Origin: Deltaproteobacteria bacterium
Lineage (GTDB): Bacteria; Desulfobacterota; Binatia; UBA9968
Direction: 5' to 3'
Length of the DNA: 18,053 nt
Assembly: GCA_023250495.1 (NCBI GenBank)
Contig: JAHFAP010000034.1
Span: forward strand, 1-18,053
The position numbers and the translations under genes are program-made. This document shows, one piece after another, positions 7,007 through 14,515 of this stretch (the stretch's first letter is position 1; each line of letters opens with the position of its first letter). The notes below the pieces were generated by a model. That model saw only the letters and a program-made list of their open reading frames with translations. It had not been told where the DNA came from and did not search any database.

Positions 7007-8887
7007 ATGATTTCCTTGAGCTCTCAAAAGGAAGTTCCGCCGGAGTTTCGCCAGCGCACGCAACTGCTGGTCACAGCCGTTGCGATCGTCTTTCTCCTGC
7101 TCTTCGGCCGCCTCTTCTTTCTCCAGATCGTTGAGGGAGAGCGCTTCACCTACCTTTCCGAAAACAATCGCATCCGGCTCAAGAAGGTCCCCGGCACCAG
7201 GGGAATGGTTTTCGACCGCCGAGGCCAACTTCTGGTCGACAGCCGCCCCTCTTTCGATCTCCTCTTTGTTCCCGAAGATACATCGGATCCAGAGCAGACC
7301 CTGAGCCAGCTGGCCCGCTTTTTGGGACGGGAAGAAGGAGAGCTGCTCGATCTTCTCCAGGAGAATAAATCCCGGCCGCCCTTCCAAGAGATCGTGCTGG
7401 GAAGAGATCTCGACTGGCCCTCCGTGGTAGCGGTAGAGACGCATCAGCTCGAGCTGCCGGGCGTGACGCTCAGAACTCGCCCCAGGCGCAGCTACCTGGC
7501 TAACAGCATGGCCGCTCACCTGTTGGGCTACCTGGGAGAGATCGGCCCCAAACAGCTCAAGGCACAGAAGGCCAAAGGCTACAGCATAGGGGATGAGATC
7601 GGACAATTCGGCTTGGAGAGGCGCTGGGAGGAGTTTCTGCGCGGCCGCAGCGGCGGACAACAGGTGGAAGTCGACGCCCTGGGGCGGCGCGTGAGGGTCC
7701 TTCACGAGGTCGGAGATATTCCCGGGTATAATGTTCTCTTGACCCTCGACCGAGAGGTTCAGGAAACCGCCTATGAAGTCTTGCACAGAAAGGAAGGGGC
7801 GATCGTCGCCCTGGAGGTCGGAAGCGGGGCGGTGTTGGCGATGGTCAGCACTCCCGCCTTTGATCCCAACGTGTTTGCGCGCGGCGTGACGGCTGAGGAG
7901 TGGCGCGGTCTCGCGGGCGACCATCTGCACCCGTTAAACAACCGGGCCGTCCAGGGCCAATATCCTCCAGGCTCCACCTTCAAGATTGTCCTGACCATCG
8001 CCGCTCTGGAAGAAGGGGCGATCCAGCCGGAGACGCCGCTTCTTTGCCACGGCTCGATGCTGTTCGGCAATCGAGTCTTTCGCGACTGGAAACCGCAGGG
8101 GCATGGCGCAGTCGATCTGCACAAAGGGCTGGTTCAGTCCTGCGATGTCTACTTTTACCAGCTCGGCCAGCGACTGGGCGTTGACCGGATCGCCCGCTAT
8201 GCGCGCGCCTTGGGGTTGGGAGAAAAGAGCGGCATCGAGTTGGATGACGAGAAGGCCGGCTTGATTCCGGACTCCGAGTGGAAGCAGAAGCGCTTTGGCC
8301 AGCCATGGTTTCCCGGCGAGACGCCCTCGATTTCTATTGGCCAAGGCTACGTGAGTGTCACACCGCTCCAGATGGCCAACCTGATGGCGACAGTAGCCAA
8401 CGGAGGAACCCTTTACCGCCCGTGGTTCGTGCGCAAAATAGAATCCCTTGACGGCGCGGTGATCCGCGAGTATAGGCCGGAAAAGATCCGCTCCATCCCC
8501 CTGAAGCAAACCACTTTGGAACAACTACGCGGCGCCCTGTCTGACGTCGTAAATAGCGGCGAAGGAACAGGCGGAGCGGCAAAGTCTCAGATCGTCCAGA
8601 TCGCGGGAAAGACCGGCACGGCGCAGGTCGCGGAGATGCGCGGCAAGGTGGTCAAGAGCGAGCAGCTCTCCTACCTCACGCGAGACCATGCCTGGTTCGT
8701 CGCCTACGCGCCCGCCGACAAGCCGGAGATCGCCGTCGCCGTACTGGTGGAGCACGGCGGCCACGGCGGCTCGGCCGCGGCTCCCTTGGCCAAGAAGGTC
8801 ATCGAGAAGTATCTTTCCCTGCGCGGCGAGCCGGCGCCGTCGAGCGAGAGACTCGCCGGTGGGCATGGAGAAACGCGTGCTGATTGA
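7007..8887 (+). CDS. mrdA: penicillin-binding protein 2, elongation transpeptidase
   Basis: A 626-residue class B PBP that crosslinks peptidoglycan strands made by RodA during cell elongation. There is one N-terminal membrane segment (about 20-41), then the pedestal/dimerisation region (RLKKVPGTRGMVFDRRG), then the transpeptidase domain from about 260. The active site is complete: S323 in PPGSTFK with K326, the SCD motif at 378-380 (typical of PBP2, where other PBPs have SxN), and K535-T536-G537. The length is normal. AGGAG five bases upstream overlaps the mreD stop. The last 23 bases overlap the rodA start. Confidence 0.96.
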   Translation: MISLSSQKEVPPEFRQRTQLLVTAVAIVFLLLFGRLFFLQIVEGERFTYLSENNRIRLKKVPGTRGMVFDRRGQLLVDSRPSFDLLFVPEDTSDPEQTLSQLARFLGREEGELLDLLQENKSRPPFQEIVLGRDLDWPSVVAVETHQLELPGVTLRTRPRRSYLANSMAAHLLGYLGEIGPKQLKAQKAKGYSIGDEIGQFGLERRWEEFLRGRSGGQQVEVDALGRRVRVLHEVGDIPGYNVLLTLDREVQETAYEVLHRKEGAIVALEVGSGAVLAMVSTPAFDPNVFARGVTAEEWRGLAGDHLHPLNNRAVQGQYPPGSTFKIVLTIAALEEGAIQPETPLLCHGSMLFGNRVFRDWKPQGHGAVDLHKGLVQSCDVYFYQLGQRLGVDRIARYARALGLGEKSGIELDDEKAGLIPDSEWKQKRFGQPWFPGETPSISIGQGYVSVTPLQMANLMATVANGGTLYRPWFVRKIESLDGAVIREYRPEKIRSIPLKQTTLEQLRGALSDVVNSGEGTGGAAKSQIVQIAGKTGTAQVAEMRGKVVKSEQLSYLTRDHAWFVAYAPADKPEIAVAVLVEHGGHGGSAAAPLAKKVIEKYLSLRGEPAPSSERLAGGHGETRAD

Positions 8888-9980
8888 TCGCAGACTCGCC
8901 TCCCATTTCGATTGGACGCTGCTGGGCGTCGCCGTTGGACTCATCCTCTTGGGAATTCTCACCATCTACAGCGCGACCTACAGCATCACCGAGCACCGCG
9001 CCAGCGGTTTGGCCTCAAGACAATTTTACTGGTTCCTTATCGGCGTCGCGGCCATGCTGGGCGCCTCGATCTTCGACTATCACCGCGTCGATCGCTTCGC
9101 CTACCCTTTTTATGGCGCAGTCCTGCTGCTGCTCGCGCTCGTCCTCTCTATTGGATCGATGGGGGGAGGGTCGCAGCGCTGGCTGAACCTGGGCTTTTTC
9201 ACCCTCCAACCCTCTGAACTCGCCAAGCTGGCCATTGTTCTGGCCCTAGCCAAGTTTCTCCAGTACGACGAGCCCGTAGGCGGCTATCGCCTGCGCGATC
9301 TCTGGGCACCCTTTCTGTTCGTGGCGCCGTTGGTGCTTCTGACGCTCGTACAGCCTGACCTCGGCACTGCGGTGACCCTCGTGCTGGTCTTTCTCAGCGT
9401 CGTCCTCATGGGAGGACTGCAAGTGCGTTCGCTTCTCGGTCTGGTCGCCGCGGGCCTGACCTTCCTGCCCATCGCCTGGCATTTCCTCAAACCCTACCAG
9501 CGCAACCGAATCTGGACTTTTCTGAATCCAGATCTCGACCCTCTGGGCGCAGGCTACCACGTCATCCAATCCAAGATCGCCATCGGCTCAGGCCGGCTGC
9601 TGGGAAAAGGTTATCTCAAAGGCACGCAGAACCGGCTCGACTTTCTCCCCGCGCAGCATACGGACTTCGCCTTTGCCGTTTTTGCCGAAGAGTGGGGCTT
9701 TATCGGCTGCCTGGTTCTGCTCGGGCTTTACCTTGCGTTGATGGTGATCGCGCTTCGGGTTGTGGCGCGCGCCAAAGATCGCTTGGGCGCGCTGCTGGCG
9801 TTTGGCGCGTTGAGCATCTTCTTCTGGCAGGTGGTGATCAATGTCGCTATGGTGACGGGCCTCATGCCCGTAGTGGGGATCCCGCTGCCGCTCCTCAGCT
9901 ATGGCGGCTCATCGATGGTCTCGATGATGCTGGCTGTCGGTCTCTTGATCAACGTGAGCATGCGCCGCTTTACCTTCTAG
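8865..9980 (+). CDS. rodA: SEDS peptidoglycan glycosyltransferase RodA
   Basis: A 371-residue polytopic SEDS-family enzyme that polymerises lipid II glycan chains together with PBP2. Ten hydrophobic segments are apparent. Hallmarks are FTLQPSELAKLAIVLALA, the QPDLGTA motif, NRIWTFLNPDLDPLGAGYH, FLPAQHTDFAFAVFAEEWG (with the conserved Asp of the SEDS catalytic region) and GIPLPLLSYGGSSM near the C-terminus. The frame stays open upstream inside mrdA to 8688, but that sequence is low-complexity Arg/Ser/Pro read out of frame, so the start is placed at the ATG at 8865; the GTG at 8859 is an alternative. The 23-base overlap with mrdA suggests translational coupling. It is the last gene of the operon. 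Confidence 0.96.
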   Translation: MEKRVLIDRRLASHFDWTLLGVAVGLILLGILTIYSATYSITEHRASGLASRQFYWFLIGVAAMLGASIFDYHRVDRFAYPFYGAVLLLLALVLSIGSMGGGSQRWLNLGFFTLQPSELAKLAIVLALAKFLQYDEPVGGYRLRDLWAPFLFVAPLVLLTLVQPDLGTAVTLVLVFLSVVLMGGLQVRSLLGLVAAGLTFLPIAWHFLKPYQRNRIWTFLNPDLDPLGAGYHVIQSKIAIGSGRLLGKGYLKGTQNRLDFLPAQHTDFAFAVFAEEWGFIGCLVLLGLYLALMVIALRVVARAKDRLGALLAFGALSIFFWQVVINVAMVTGLMPVVGIPLPLLSYGGSSMVSMMLAVGLLINVSMRRFTF

Positions 9981-10068
9981 AGTGAGCAGTGAGCCAGTGA
10001 GCAGAAAGATGTAGCCGGACCACCTAGATTCTGCTAACGCCCCCACTGCTCACTTCTCACTGCTCACT
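9981..10068. repeat. GTGAGCAG palindrome between convergent rodA and trxA, possible bidirectional terminator
   Basis: The left arm starts one base after the rodA stop: AGTGAGCAGTGAG (9981-9993), CC, AGTGAGCAG (9996-10004). The right arm mirrors it: CTGCTCACT (10046-10054), one unpaired T, CTCACTGCTCACT (10056-10068). This gives 13 plus 9 perfect base pairs around a loop of about 41 bases. Each arm is itself two tandem copies of the word GTGAGCAG. The right arm runs into the trxA stop codon. The element fills the whole gap and could end transcription from both sides, although no clean T-tract is present. Confidence 0.75.
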
Positions 10069-10393
10069 ACGCAAGCACATTCTCGATGGCCTGAACGAGC
10101 CGCGCCCTGGGCACGGCGCCGACGATCTGCTCCTTGACCGTGCCGCCTTTGAGGATGAGCAGGTTCGGAATTCCGCGCACCCCGTAGCGCGAAGGAGTGA
10201 GGGGATTTTCATCCACATTGAGCTTGGCGACCTTGAGCCTTCCCTCATACTCCGAGGCCAGCTCTTCGATGACGGGCGCGATGAATTTGCACGGACCGCA
10301 CCACGGCGCCCAAAAGTCTACCAGCACAGGTAGACTCGAGCGAATCACCTCCGCCTCAAAATTACTGTCTCCCACCTCTATGATCTTTGCCAT
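10067..10393 (-). CDS. trxA: thioredoxin
   Basis: A 108-residue cytoplasmic thioredoxin that reduces protein disulfides using electrons from thioredoxin reductase (not in this window). The active site FWAPWCGPCKFIAP has C32 and C35. The cis-Pro turn GIPNLLIL, the VDENPLTPSRYGV segment and the C-terminal helix are all present. The length is standard. The start MAKIIEVGD at 10393 is preceded by TGAGGT about nine bases away. It follows pepA after 76 bases that carry another word repeat. Its stop codon lies within the right arm of the rodA/trxA palindrome. Confidence 0.95.
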   Translation of the reverse strand: MAKIIEVGDSNFEAEVIRSSLPVLVDFWAPWCGPCKFIAPVIEELASEYEGRLKVAKLNVDENPLTPSRYGVRGIPNLLILKGGTVKEQIVGAVPRARLVQAIENVLA

Positions 10394-10406
10394 GACGAAT
10401 ACCTCA

Positions 10407-10476
10407 GCTCTGAAGCTTTCAGCTTAAACGTTTCGAGTTCCTTCATAGCTGATGGCTGACCGCTGATAGCTAAAGG
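10407..10476. repeat. AGCTGATAGC-word repeat and small hairpin between pepA and trxA
   Basis: On the plus strand 10446-10472 reads as degenerate copies of the word AGCTGATGGCTGA / GCTGATAGCTA. At 10410-10422 a small hairpin CTGAA-GCT-TTCAG carries related AGCT words on either side. The pepA stop (10472-10470, TAG) is embedded in the word TTTAGCTATCAGC on the minus strand. It is the third distinct word-repeat type found between genes here. Confidence 0.55.
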
Positions 10477-11948
10477 CTCGATAGAAACCTGAGCAAGGTT
10501 CGCACCCCAAAACCGGTGCCTCCCTTGGGACACGTGAGCAGCTCTTTTTCCGCGAAGGACGGACCCGCGATATCGAGATGGGCCCACGGTATCTCGCCCA
10601 CAAACTCCTGCAGAATCAGGGCCGCGGTGATGGCGCCTCCGTACGAGCCGCCGATATTTTTCATATCCGCGACGCTGCTCTTGATCTCCTCGCGATATTC
10701 CTTGACCAGAGGGAGCTGCCAGAACTTCTCTCCTGCTTCCCGTCCAGAACGGATAAGAGCATCCACGAGCGGCTGATGGTTGCTGAAAATTCCAGCCACC
10801 TCCGTTCCCAGGGCAACCATGCAGGCGCCGGTGAGCGTTGCCAGGTTGATCATGTAGTCGGGTTTTTGTTTGGCCGCCAGCGCCAAACCATCGGCCAAGA
10901 TCAACCTCCCCTCGGCGTCGGTGTTTAGGACTTCTATGGTCTTGCCATTCAGGTAGCGGATGACATCTCCAGGTTTTTGCGCGCTCCCGCTGGGCAGGTT
11001 GTCGGTAGTCGGAATATAGCCGGTGACCTCGATCTGAGGTCGAAGCTCAGGCAATCTGCTCATGGCGCCGATGATCGCCGCGCCGCCGGCCATATCCAGC
11101 TTCATCGTCTCCATCGACTTCGCGGGCTTTAAGGACAGACCTCCCGAGTCGAAGGTAATTCCCTTGCCTATGAGAGCGACCTTCTTTTTCGTCCTTCCCG
11201 CGGGCTTGTAGCGAATGACGATAAAGCGCGGCTCCTCCGTGCTCCCCCGGTTGACCGCGAGAAGGCCGGCCAGGTTCATCGCCTGAATCTTTTTCTTTCC
11301 CCACGCCTCGACGCTCAGTCCCCGGCCACGGCAGTGGCGCTGAGCCTGTTCTCCCAGATAGCGCGCCGTGGCGACCGAAGGTGGCTCATTCACGAGATCG
11401 CGCGCGAGAGAAACGCCGGGAGCGATATCCAGGGCCAGCTTCACTGCGCGCGCCATCCCCTCGCTCCTCTTGAGACCGGGGCGGCAGAGGGTCAGCGATC
11501 GAATCGCGGCCGAGGGTTTGCGCTCCGAGCGATACTTGTTGAACTGGTAGGAGGCGAGCAAAATGCCTTCGACGATCGCCCCGGCTGCGAGCTCGGACTC
11601 CTTTTCAGGGGAAAAGAAAAAGGCGATCTCTTCCGCCCCGAGTCCCGCTGCCTCCTTCCGCGCCCGCGCCCCGGCTTTTCTCCAGGAGTCGGCATTGATC
11701 TCCTCCGCTTTGCCCAGTCCGATCAGCAACAGATTCGCCGCCCGCATCCTCCCTGCGGTACTGTAGAGCAGCGAGCTTCCCTCAGCGCCCGTGAACTGGC
11801 TTTTCCTGATCCGCTCCGCGAGTCCTCCTCGAAGCAGGCGATCCAGCCGCCGGAGCACCGGCTCGTCGATCCGCTTCTCCATGACCGGAAGCGCCAGGAG
11901 TCCGGTCTTCAGCCTCTCAGGATGTTGATCTTGAAACTTTACTTCCAT
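10470..11948 (-). CDS. pepA: leucyl aminopeptidase, M17 family
   Basis: A 492-residue cytosolic aminopeptidase using two metal ions to release N-terminal residues from peptides. The catalytic C-terminal domain holds K262 and D267 (GKGITFDSGGLSLKP), D285 (KLDMAGGAA) and the M17 signature NTDAEGRLILADGL with D344, E346 and R348. The N-terminal third (residues about 1-160) is the usual variable alpha/beta domain. The length is normal. The ATG at 11948 has AAGGAG about seven bases upstream, just after the folE stop, so it is probably in an operon folE-pepA-trxA. E. coli PepA also binds DNA, but nothing here tests that role. Confidence 0.95.
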   Translation of the reverse strand: MEVKFQDQHPERLKTGLLALPVMEKRIDEPVLRRLDRLLRGGLAERIRKSQFTGAEGSSLLYSTAGRMRAANLLLIGLGKAEEINADSWRKAGARARKEAAGLGAEEIAFFFSPEKESELAAGAIVEGILLASYQFNKYRSERKPSAAIRSLTLCRPGLKRSEGMARAVKLALDIAPGVSLARDLVNEPPSVATARYLGEQAQRHCRGRGLSVEAWGKKKIQAMNLAGLLAVNRGSTEEPRFIVIRYKPAGRTKKKVALIGKGITFDSGGLSLKPAKSMETMKLDMAGGAAIIGAMSRLPELRPQIEVTGYIPTTDNLPSGSAQKPGDVIRYLNGKTIEVLNTDAEGRLILADGLALAAKQKPDYMINLATLTGACMVALGTEVAGIFSNHQPLVDALIRSGREAGEKFWQLPLVKEYREEIKSSVADMKNIGGSYGGAITAALILQEFVGEIPWAHLDIAGPSFAEKELLTCPKGGTGFGVRTLLRFLSSL

Positions 11949-11959
11949 CCGTGCTCCTT

Positions 11960-12529
11960 CTAGCCCTGCGGGCGGATCAAGTTCATGAATTCGTTGCGCG
12001 TCTCCTGCCGGGTCCTGAAGGCTCCGAGGAGCGTGCTGGTAATGATCAGCGAGTTCTGCTTCTCCACCCCGCGCATCCTCATGCAGAGATGTTCCGCCTC
12101 GATCACCACCCCCACCCCTAGCGGACTGAGCTTTTCCATGATCGTGGCGGCAATCTGGCTCGTCAGCCGCTCCTGCACCTGCAGCCGACGGGCGTACACA
12201 TCGACCAGCCGGGCGAGTTTCGAGACGCCGATAATCTTGTGGTGCGGGAGGTAGGCCACGTGCGCTTTGCCGAAGAACGGCAGCAGGTGATGCTCGCAGA
12301 GGGAAAAGAAGTCAATGTTCTTCTGGACGATCATCTCTTCGTAGTCCTCGGTGAATACGGCGCCGTTGATCACCTGATCCGGATCCATCCGGTATCCCCG
12401 AGTCAGAAAGGCGAACGCCTCCCTGACCCGCGCCGGGGTCTTCCGCAGCCCCTCGCGGTCCGGGTCTTCGCCGATAGATTTCAGGATCGAGTGGATATGT
12501 TCTTCCATTTGCTTCTCTGACGAAGACAT
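11960..12529 (-). CDS. folE: GTP cyclohydrolase I
   Basis: A 189-residue enzyme converting GTP to 7,8-dihydroneopterin triphosphate, the first step of tetrahydrofolate (and often queuosine) synthesis. The zinc ligands are visible: C78 and H81 in SLCEHHLLPFFGKAHVAY and C149 in EAEHLCMRMRGVEKQ. The substrate-site stretch IIGVSKLARLVD and the QVQERLTSQIA helix are also intact. The length fits the bacterial decamer-forming type. GAGAGGG lies about eight bases before the ATG. It is the first gene of the folE-pepA-trxA series, 11 bases ahead of pepA. Confidence 0.97.
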   Translation of the reverse strand: MSSSEKQMEEHIHSILKSIGEDPDREGLRKTPARVREAFAFLTRGYRMDPDQVINGAVFTEDYEEMIVQKNIDFFSLCEHHLLPFFGKAHVAYLPHHKIIGVSKLARLVDVYARRLQVQERLTSQIAATIMEKLSPLGVGVVIEAEHLCMRMRGVEKQNSLIITSTLLGAFRTRQETRNEFMNLIRPQG

Positions 12530-12577
12530 TGATAGACCCTCTCTTAGGATTTTTGTTGCTGACCTAGTGAATTTTTA

Positions 12578-12606
12578 AAACTACCATTTACCTATGGGCA
12601 GGTCAA
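12578..12606 (-). promoter_or_regulatory. candidate sigma70 promoter for folE-pepA-trxA
   Basis: Minus strand: TTGACC (12606-12601), a 17-base spacer, TAGTTT (12583-12578). The -35 is a five of six match; the -10 is weak. It lies in the 102-base gap between ccdA and folE, about 50 bases before the folE ATG. Confidence 0.4.
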
Positions 12607-12631
12607 ACCAGGAACTAAGAGCGAAGCGGTT

Positions 12632-13378
12632 TTAGAGCCTTTGGATCAGCCAGGAGGGAGTCCAACGAATAGCGTAGGAGTTCAGAAGCGTCATGTAGTC
12701 CGTAACCAGGAGAATTCCCACAACAACCAAGAGGATACCAGCACCCATATGGACTGCATGAATATAGCGCCGAAAGCTGGTAAAGAACACAAAAAAGGAG
12801 TTTAACGCCACTGCGCTGAGGAAAAAGGGAAAGGCCAGACCCGCAGCATAGGTGGTGAGGAGGAACACTCCCTTGTCGATCTCTGCTGAGGTCCCGGCCA
12901 ACGTAAGAATTGCCCCTAAGATAGGGCCCACGCAAGGAGTCCATGCCACCGCAAAGGTGAGGCCTATAAGGACCGATCCGAGATAGCCGACCGGCTTATC
13001 CTTCAGATGGTTAAGCTGAAACTGCAGGTAACGACCCAAAAGGGGAATCTTCAAAAACCCCAGAAGGTAAACCCCTACAAGGATGATGAGGATCCCACCG
13101 AAGATGCGGATGAAACTGCGGTAACCGAGAAACAGGCTCCCCAAAAAGCTAGCCGAGGCGCCGAAGGAGACAAAGACCAAAGAGAAGCCGAAGATAAAGG
13201 CAAGCGAGTTCGAAACCACGCGCCAGCGCACTCGGCTCGTTACTTGGACAGAGCGCATCTCTTCCAAAGAGACGCCCGAGATGAAAGAGAGATAGGAAGG
13301 GACAAGGGGCAACACGCAGGGAGAGAGAAAGGAGAGCAGCCCGGAAGTAAAGGCGACAAAAAAATTGATTTCGGTCAT
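12632..13378 (-). CDS. ccdA: CcdA-type transmembrane thiol-electron transporter
   Basis: A 248-residue polytopic inner-membrane protein, about six helices, that passes electrons from cytoplasmic thioredoxin to periplasmic thioredoxin-like proteins. The two membrane cysteines of the family are present in SFLSPCVLPLVPSYLSF (helix 1) and AWTPCVGPILGAIL (helix 4), each next to the typical prolines. It lacks the extra DsbD periplasmic domains, so it is the minimal CcdA form. The start ATG overlaps the stop of the upstream tlpA-like gene as ATGA, indicating translational coupling. With no cytochrome c maturation genes in view, its most obvious partners are the two upstream redox proteins. Confidence 0.92.
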   Translation of the reverse strand: MTEINFFVAFTSGLLSFLSPCVLPLVPSYLSFISGVSLEEMRSVQVTSRVRWRVVSNSLAFIFGFSLVFVSFGASASFLGSLFLGYRSFIRIFGGILIILVGVYLLGFLKIPLLGRYLQFQLNHLKDKPVGYLGSVLIGLTFAVAWTPCVGPILGAILTLAGTSAEIDKGVFLLTTYAAGLAFPFFLSAVALNSFFVFFTSFRRYIHAVHMGAGILLVVVGILLVTDYMTLLNSYAIRWTPSWLIQRL

Positions 13379-13941
13379 CGCTTACCGTCAAGCAACTCTT
13401 GAACGAGCTGCTTGGCCCCCGCGCCGTCCCACGCAGCCGGTCCCCACATTCTGGCGAGACCCTCGCCCTTGAGGCCGATCAGATAGGTCGTGGGCAAACC
13501 CCAGGCGCCGTAGAGCAGACCCACTTCGCCGTCGGGGTCGAGCATGATGGGATAAGTGATTTTCAGTTCCTTGATGAAGGCGAGCGCGTCCTTGCGGTTG
13601 TCTTTTACGTCCACGCCGAGAATGACGAATCCCTTGCTCTTATACTGCTGATACAGCCGCTCCATCGCCGGCATCTCCTCCCGGCAGGGAACGCACCAAC
13701 TGGCCCAAAAATTGAGTAAGACCAACTTGCCGCGAAAGTCCTTCAGCGTGCCCTTTTTTCCGGCCAGATCGGAAAGGGAAAAATCGGGCGTCGGCGAGTT
13801 GTCCTTCATCGCCTCCAGATTGGCAACGAGCTTGTAGTTCACCGCCGGGCCACGCGTTGGCTGAGCCAGGCCCTGGCCATCCCAAAGCCCAAGCGACAGG
13901 AAGAGAAACAAAACCGATCGTCGAAAACCGCGTAGAATCAT
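13375..13941 (-). CDS. periplasmic TlpA/ResA-like thioredoxin
   Basis: A 188-residue exported thioredoxin-fold protein. The N-terminus (RGFRRSVLFLFLSLGLW, then LAQ) is a Sec signal peptide or signal anchor. The redoxin domain spans about 50-185 with FWASWCVPCREEMP (C83, C86), the characteristic TlpA/ResA Glu after the active site, and cis-Pro P150 in WGLPTTYLIG. Such proteins receive electrons from CcdA and reduce envelope targets. It is coupled on both sides by ATGA overlaps, with the peroxiredoxin gene upstream and ccdA downstream. This suggests it shuttles electrons between CcdA and the peroxiredoxin, which has no cysteine of its own; that role is an inference. Confidence 0.9.
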   Translation of the reverse strand: MILRGFRRSVLFLFLSLGLWDGQGLAQPTRGPAVNYKLVANLEAMKDNSPTPDFSLSDLAGKKGTLKDFRGKLVLLNFWASWCVPCREEMPAMERLYQQYKSKGFVILGVDVKDNRKDALAFIKELKITYPIMLDPDGEVGLLYGAWGLPTTYLIGLKGEGLARMWGPAAWDGAGAKQLVQELLDGKR

Positions 13942-14477
13942 GTTCCTTTGTCGATCTTCTTGATTTGCTCGATCAACTCCTCGTCAGTAACCAGAGGTTC
14001 CCCTCTACCCAGAACCTTCTTGTAGCGAATCACCCCTTGTTTATCGATGATAAAATAAGAGCGCTGGGCTAGACGTGGTTCCGGGTTAAGCACCCCATAC
14101 GCTTGGATCGTCTTCAGCTCCGGATAATCGCTTAGCAGTGGAAAGTTGAGCTTCAGGAACTCGGCGAATGCCTTTTGGGAGAAGGCCACATTGGCGCTTA
14201 TTCCCAATACCTCCGCGCTCACCTCCTGGAATTTAGCGTAGTCGTCCCGACTGGACGAAAGCTCCTTGATTCAGGTGGGAGTAAAGTCCAGCACGTAAAA
14301 CTGGATGACGACATTTTTCTTTCCCGCCAAGCTGCTCAGGCTGAGTTTACCTCCTTGCGTGCTGGTAAGTTCGAAGCCCGGCGCCTTATCGCCGACCTCC
14401 ACTGCCCCAACCACGCCCGGCGGGACAAAAAGCGACAACGATAAAATAGCCGCCAGCATCCACCTCTCTGTTTGCAT
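13938..14477 (-). CDS. exported peroxiredoxin with in-frame TGA at the catalytic position, candidate selenoprotein
   Basis: Reading through a single TGA (14273-14271) gives a 179-residue AhpC/TSA-type peroxiredoxin. Residues 1-25 form a signal peptide, so it should act in the periplasm reducing H2O2 or organic peroxides. The TGA is residue 69 in FYVLDFTPT-U-IKELSSSRDDYAKF, precisely the position of the peroxidatic cysteine in the family motif (T-x-x-C). The sequence continues as typical family sequence: FPLLSDYPE, YGV and the active-site Arg R139 in AQRSYFIID. There is no cysteine anywhere else, so it would be a one-selenol enzyme needing an outside reductant. A SECIS-like hairpin follows the TGA. 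The ATG at 14477 has no good Shine-Dalgarno; ATG at 14459 (residue 7) has GAGAGG just before it and is an alternative. The stop overlaps the tlpA-like start as ATGA. A broken gene or sequence error is the alternative reading. Confidence 0.85.
14242..14273 (-). promoter_or_regulatory. UGA codon with bacterial SECIS-like hairpin
   Basis: After the in-frame TGA (14273-14271) and 12 bases, the minus strand forms a perfect 6-bp stem TCGTCC (14258-14253) with GGACGA (14247-14242), capped by loop AGTCG. The distance from TGA to loop is 18 bases, and a G sits in the second loop position. Both agree with the bacterial SECIS consensus as known from fdhF-type genes. It should recruit SelB for selenocysteine insertion. 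Confidence 0.7.
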
Positions 14478-14484
14478 AACCGAA

Positions 14485-14515
14485 CCGCCAGCCTAAGAAA
14501 TTAGCTGACCGGCGG
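14485..14515 (-). promoter_or_regulatory. hairpin in the peroxiredoxin leader
   Basis: CCGCC and GGCGG (14485-14489 and 14511-14515) pair, and inside them CAGC-TAA pairs with TTA-GCTG with small bulges. The hairpin ends eight bases before the ATG at 14477, where a ribosome site would be expected. It may limit initiation there or favour the inner ATG at 14459. Confidence 0.4.

Noticed and set aside
6953..7930. Long minus-strand ORF opposite mrdA
   Set aside because: It is the antisense shadow of a clear PBP2 gene; no recognisable domain and no ribosome site.
8688..8864. N-terminal extension of RodA reading back into mrdA
   Set aside because: The extension is Arg/Ser/Pro-rich out-of-frame sequence of the mrdA coding region; homology to RodA starts at the ATG at 8865.
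13938..14222. Stand-alone 94-codon gene starting at GTG 14222
   Set aside because: It begins in the middle of the peroxiredoxin fold, is in frame with the upstream fragment through the TGA, and the 16 codons between are family-like; it is the C-terminal part of the selenoprotein candidate.
13938..14477. Peroxiredoxin as a simple nonsense-mutated pseudogene
   Set aside because: Not excluded, but the stop is TGA exactly at the catalytic Cys, a SECIS-like hairpin follows, no other damage is seen and the downstream genes remain coupled; readthrough fits better.
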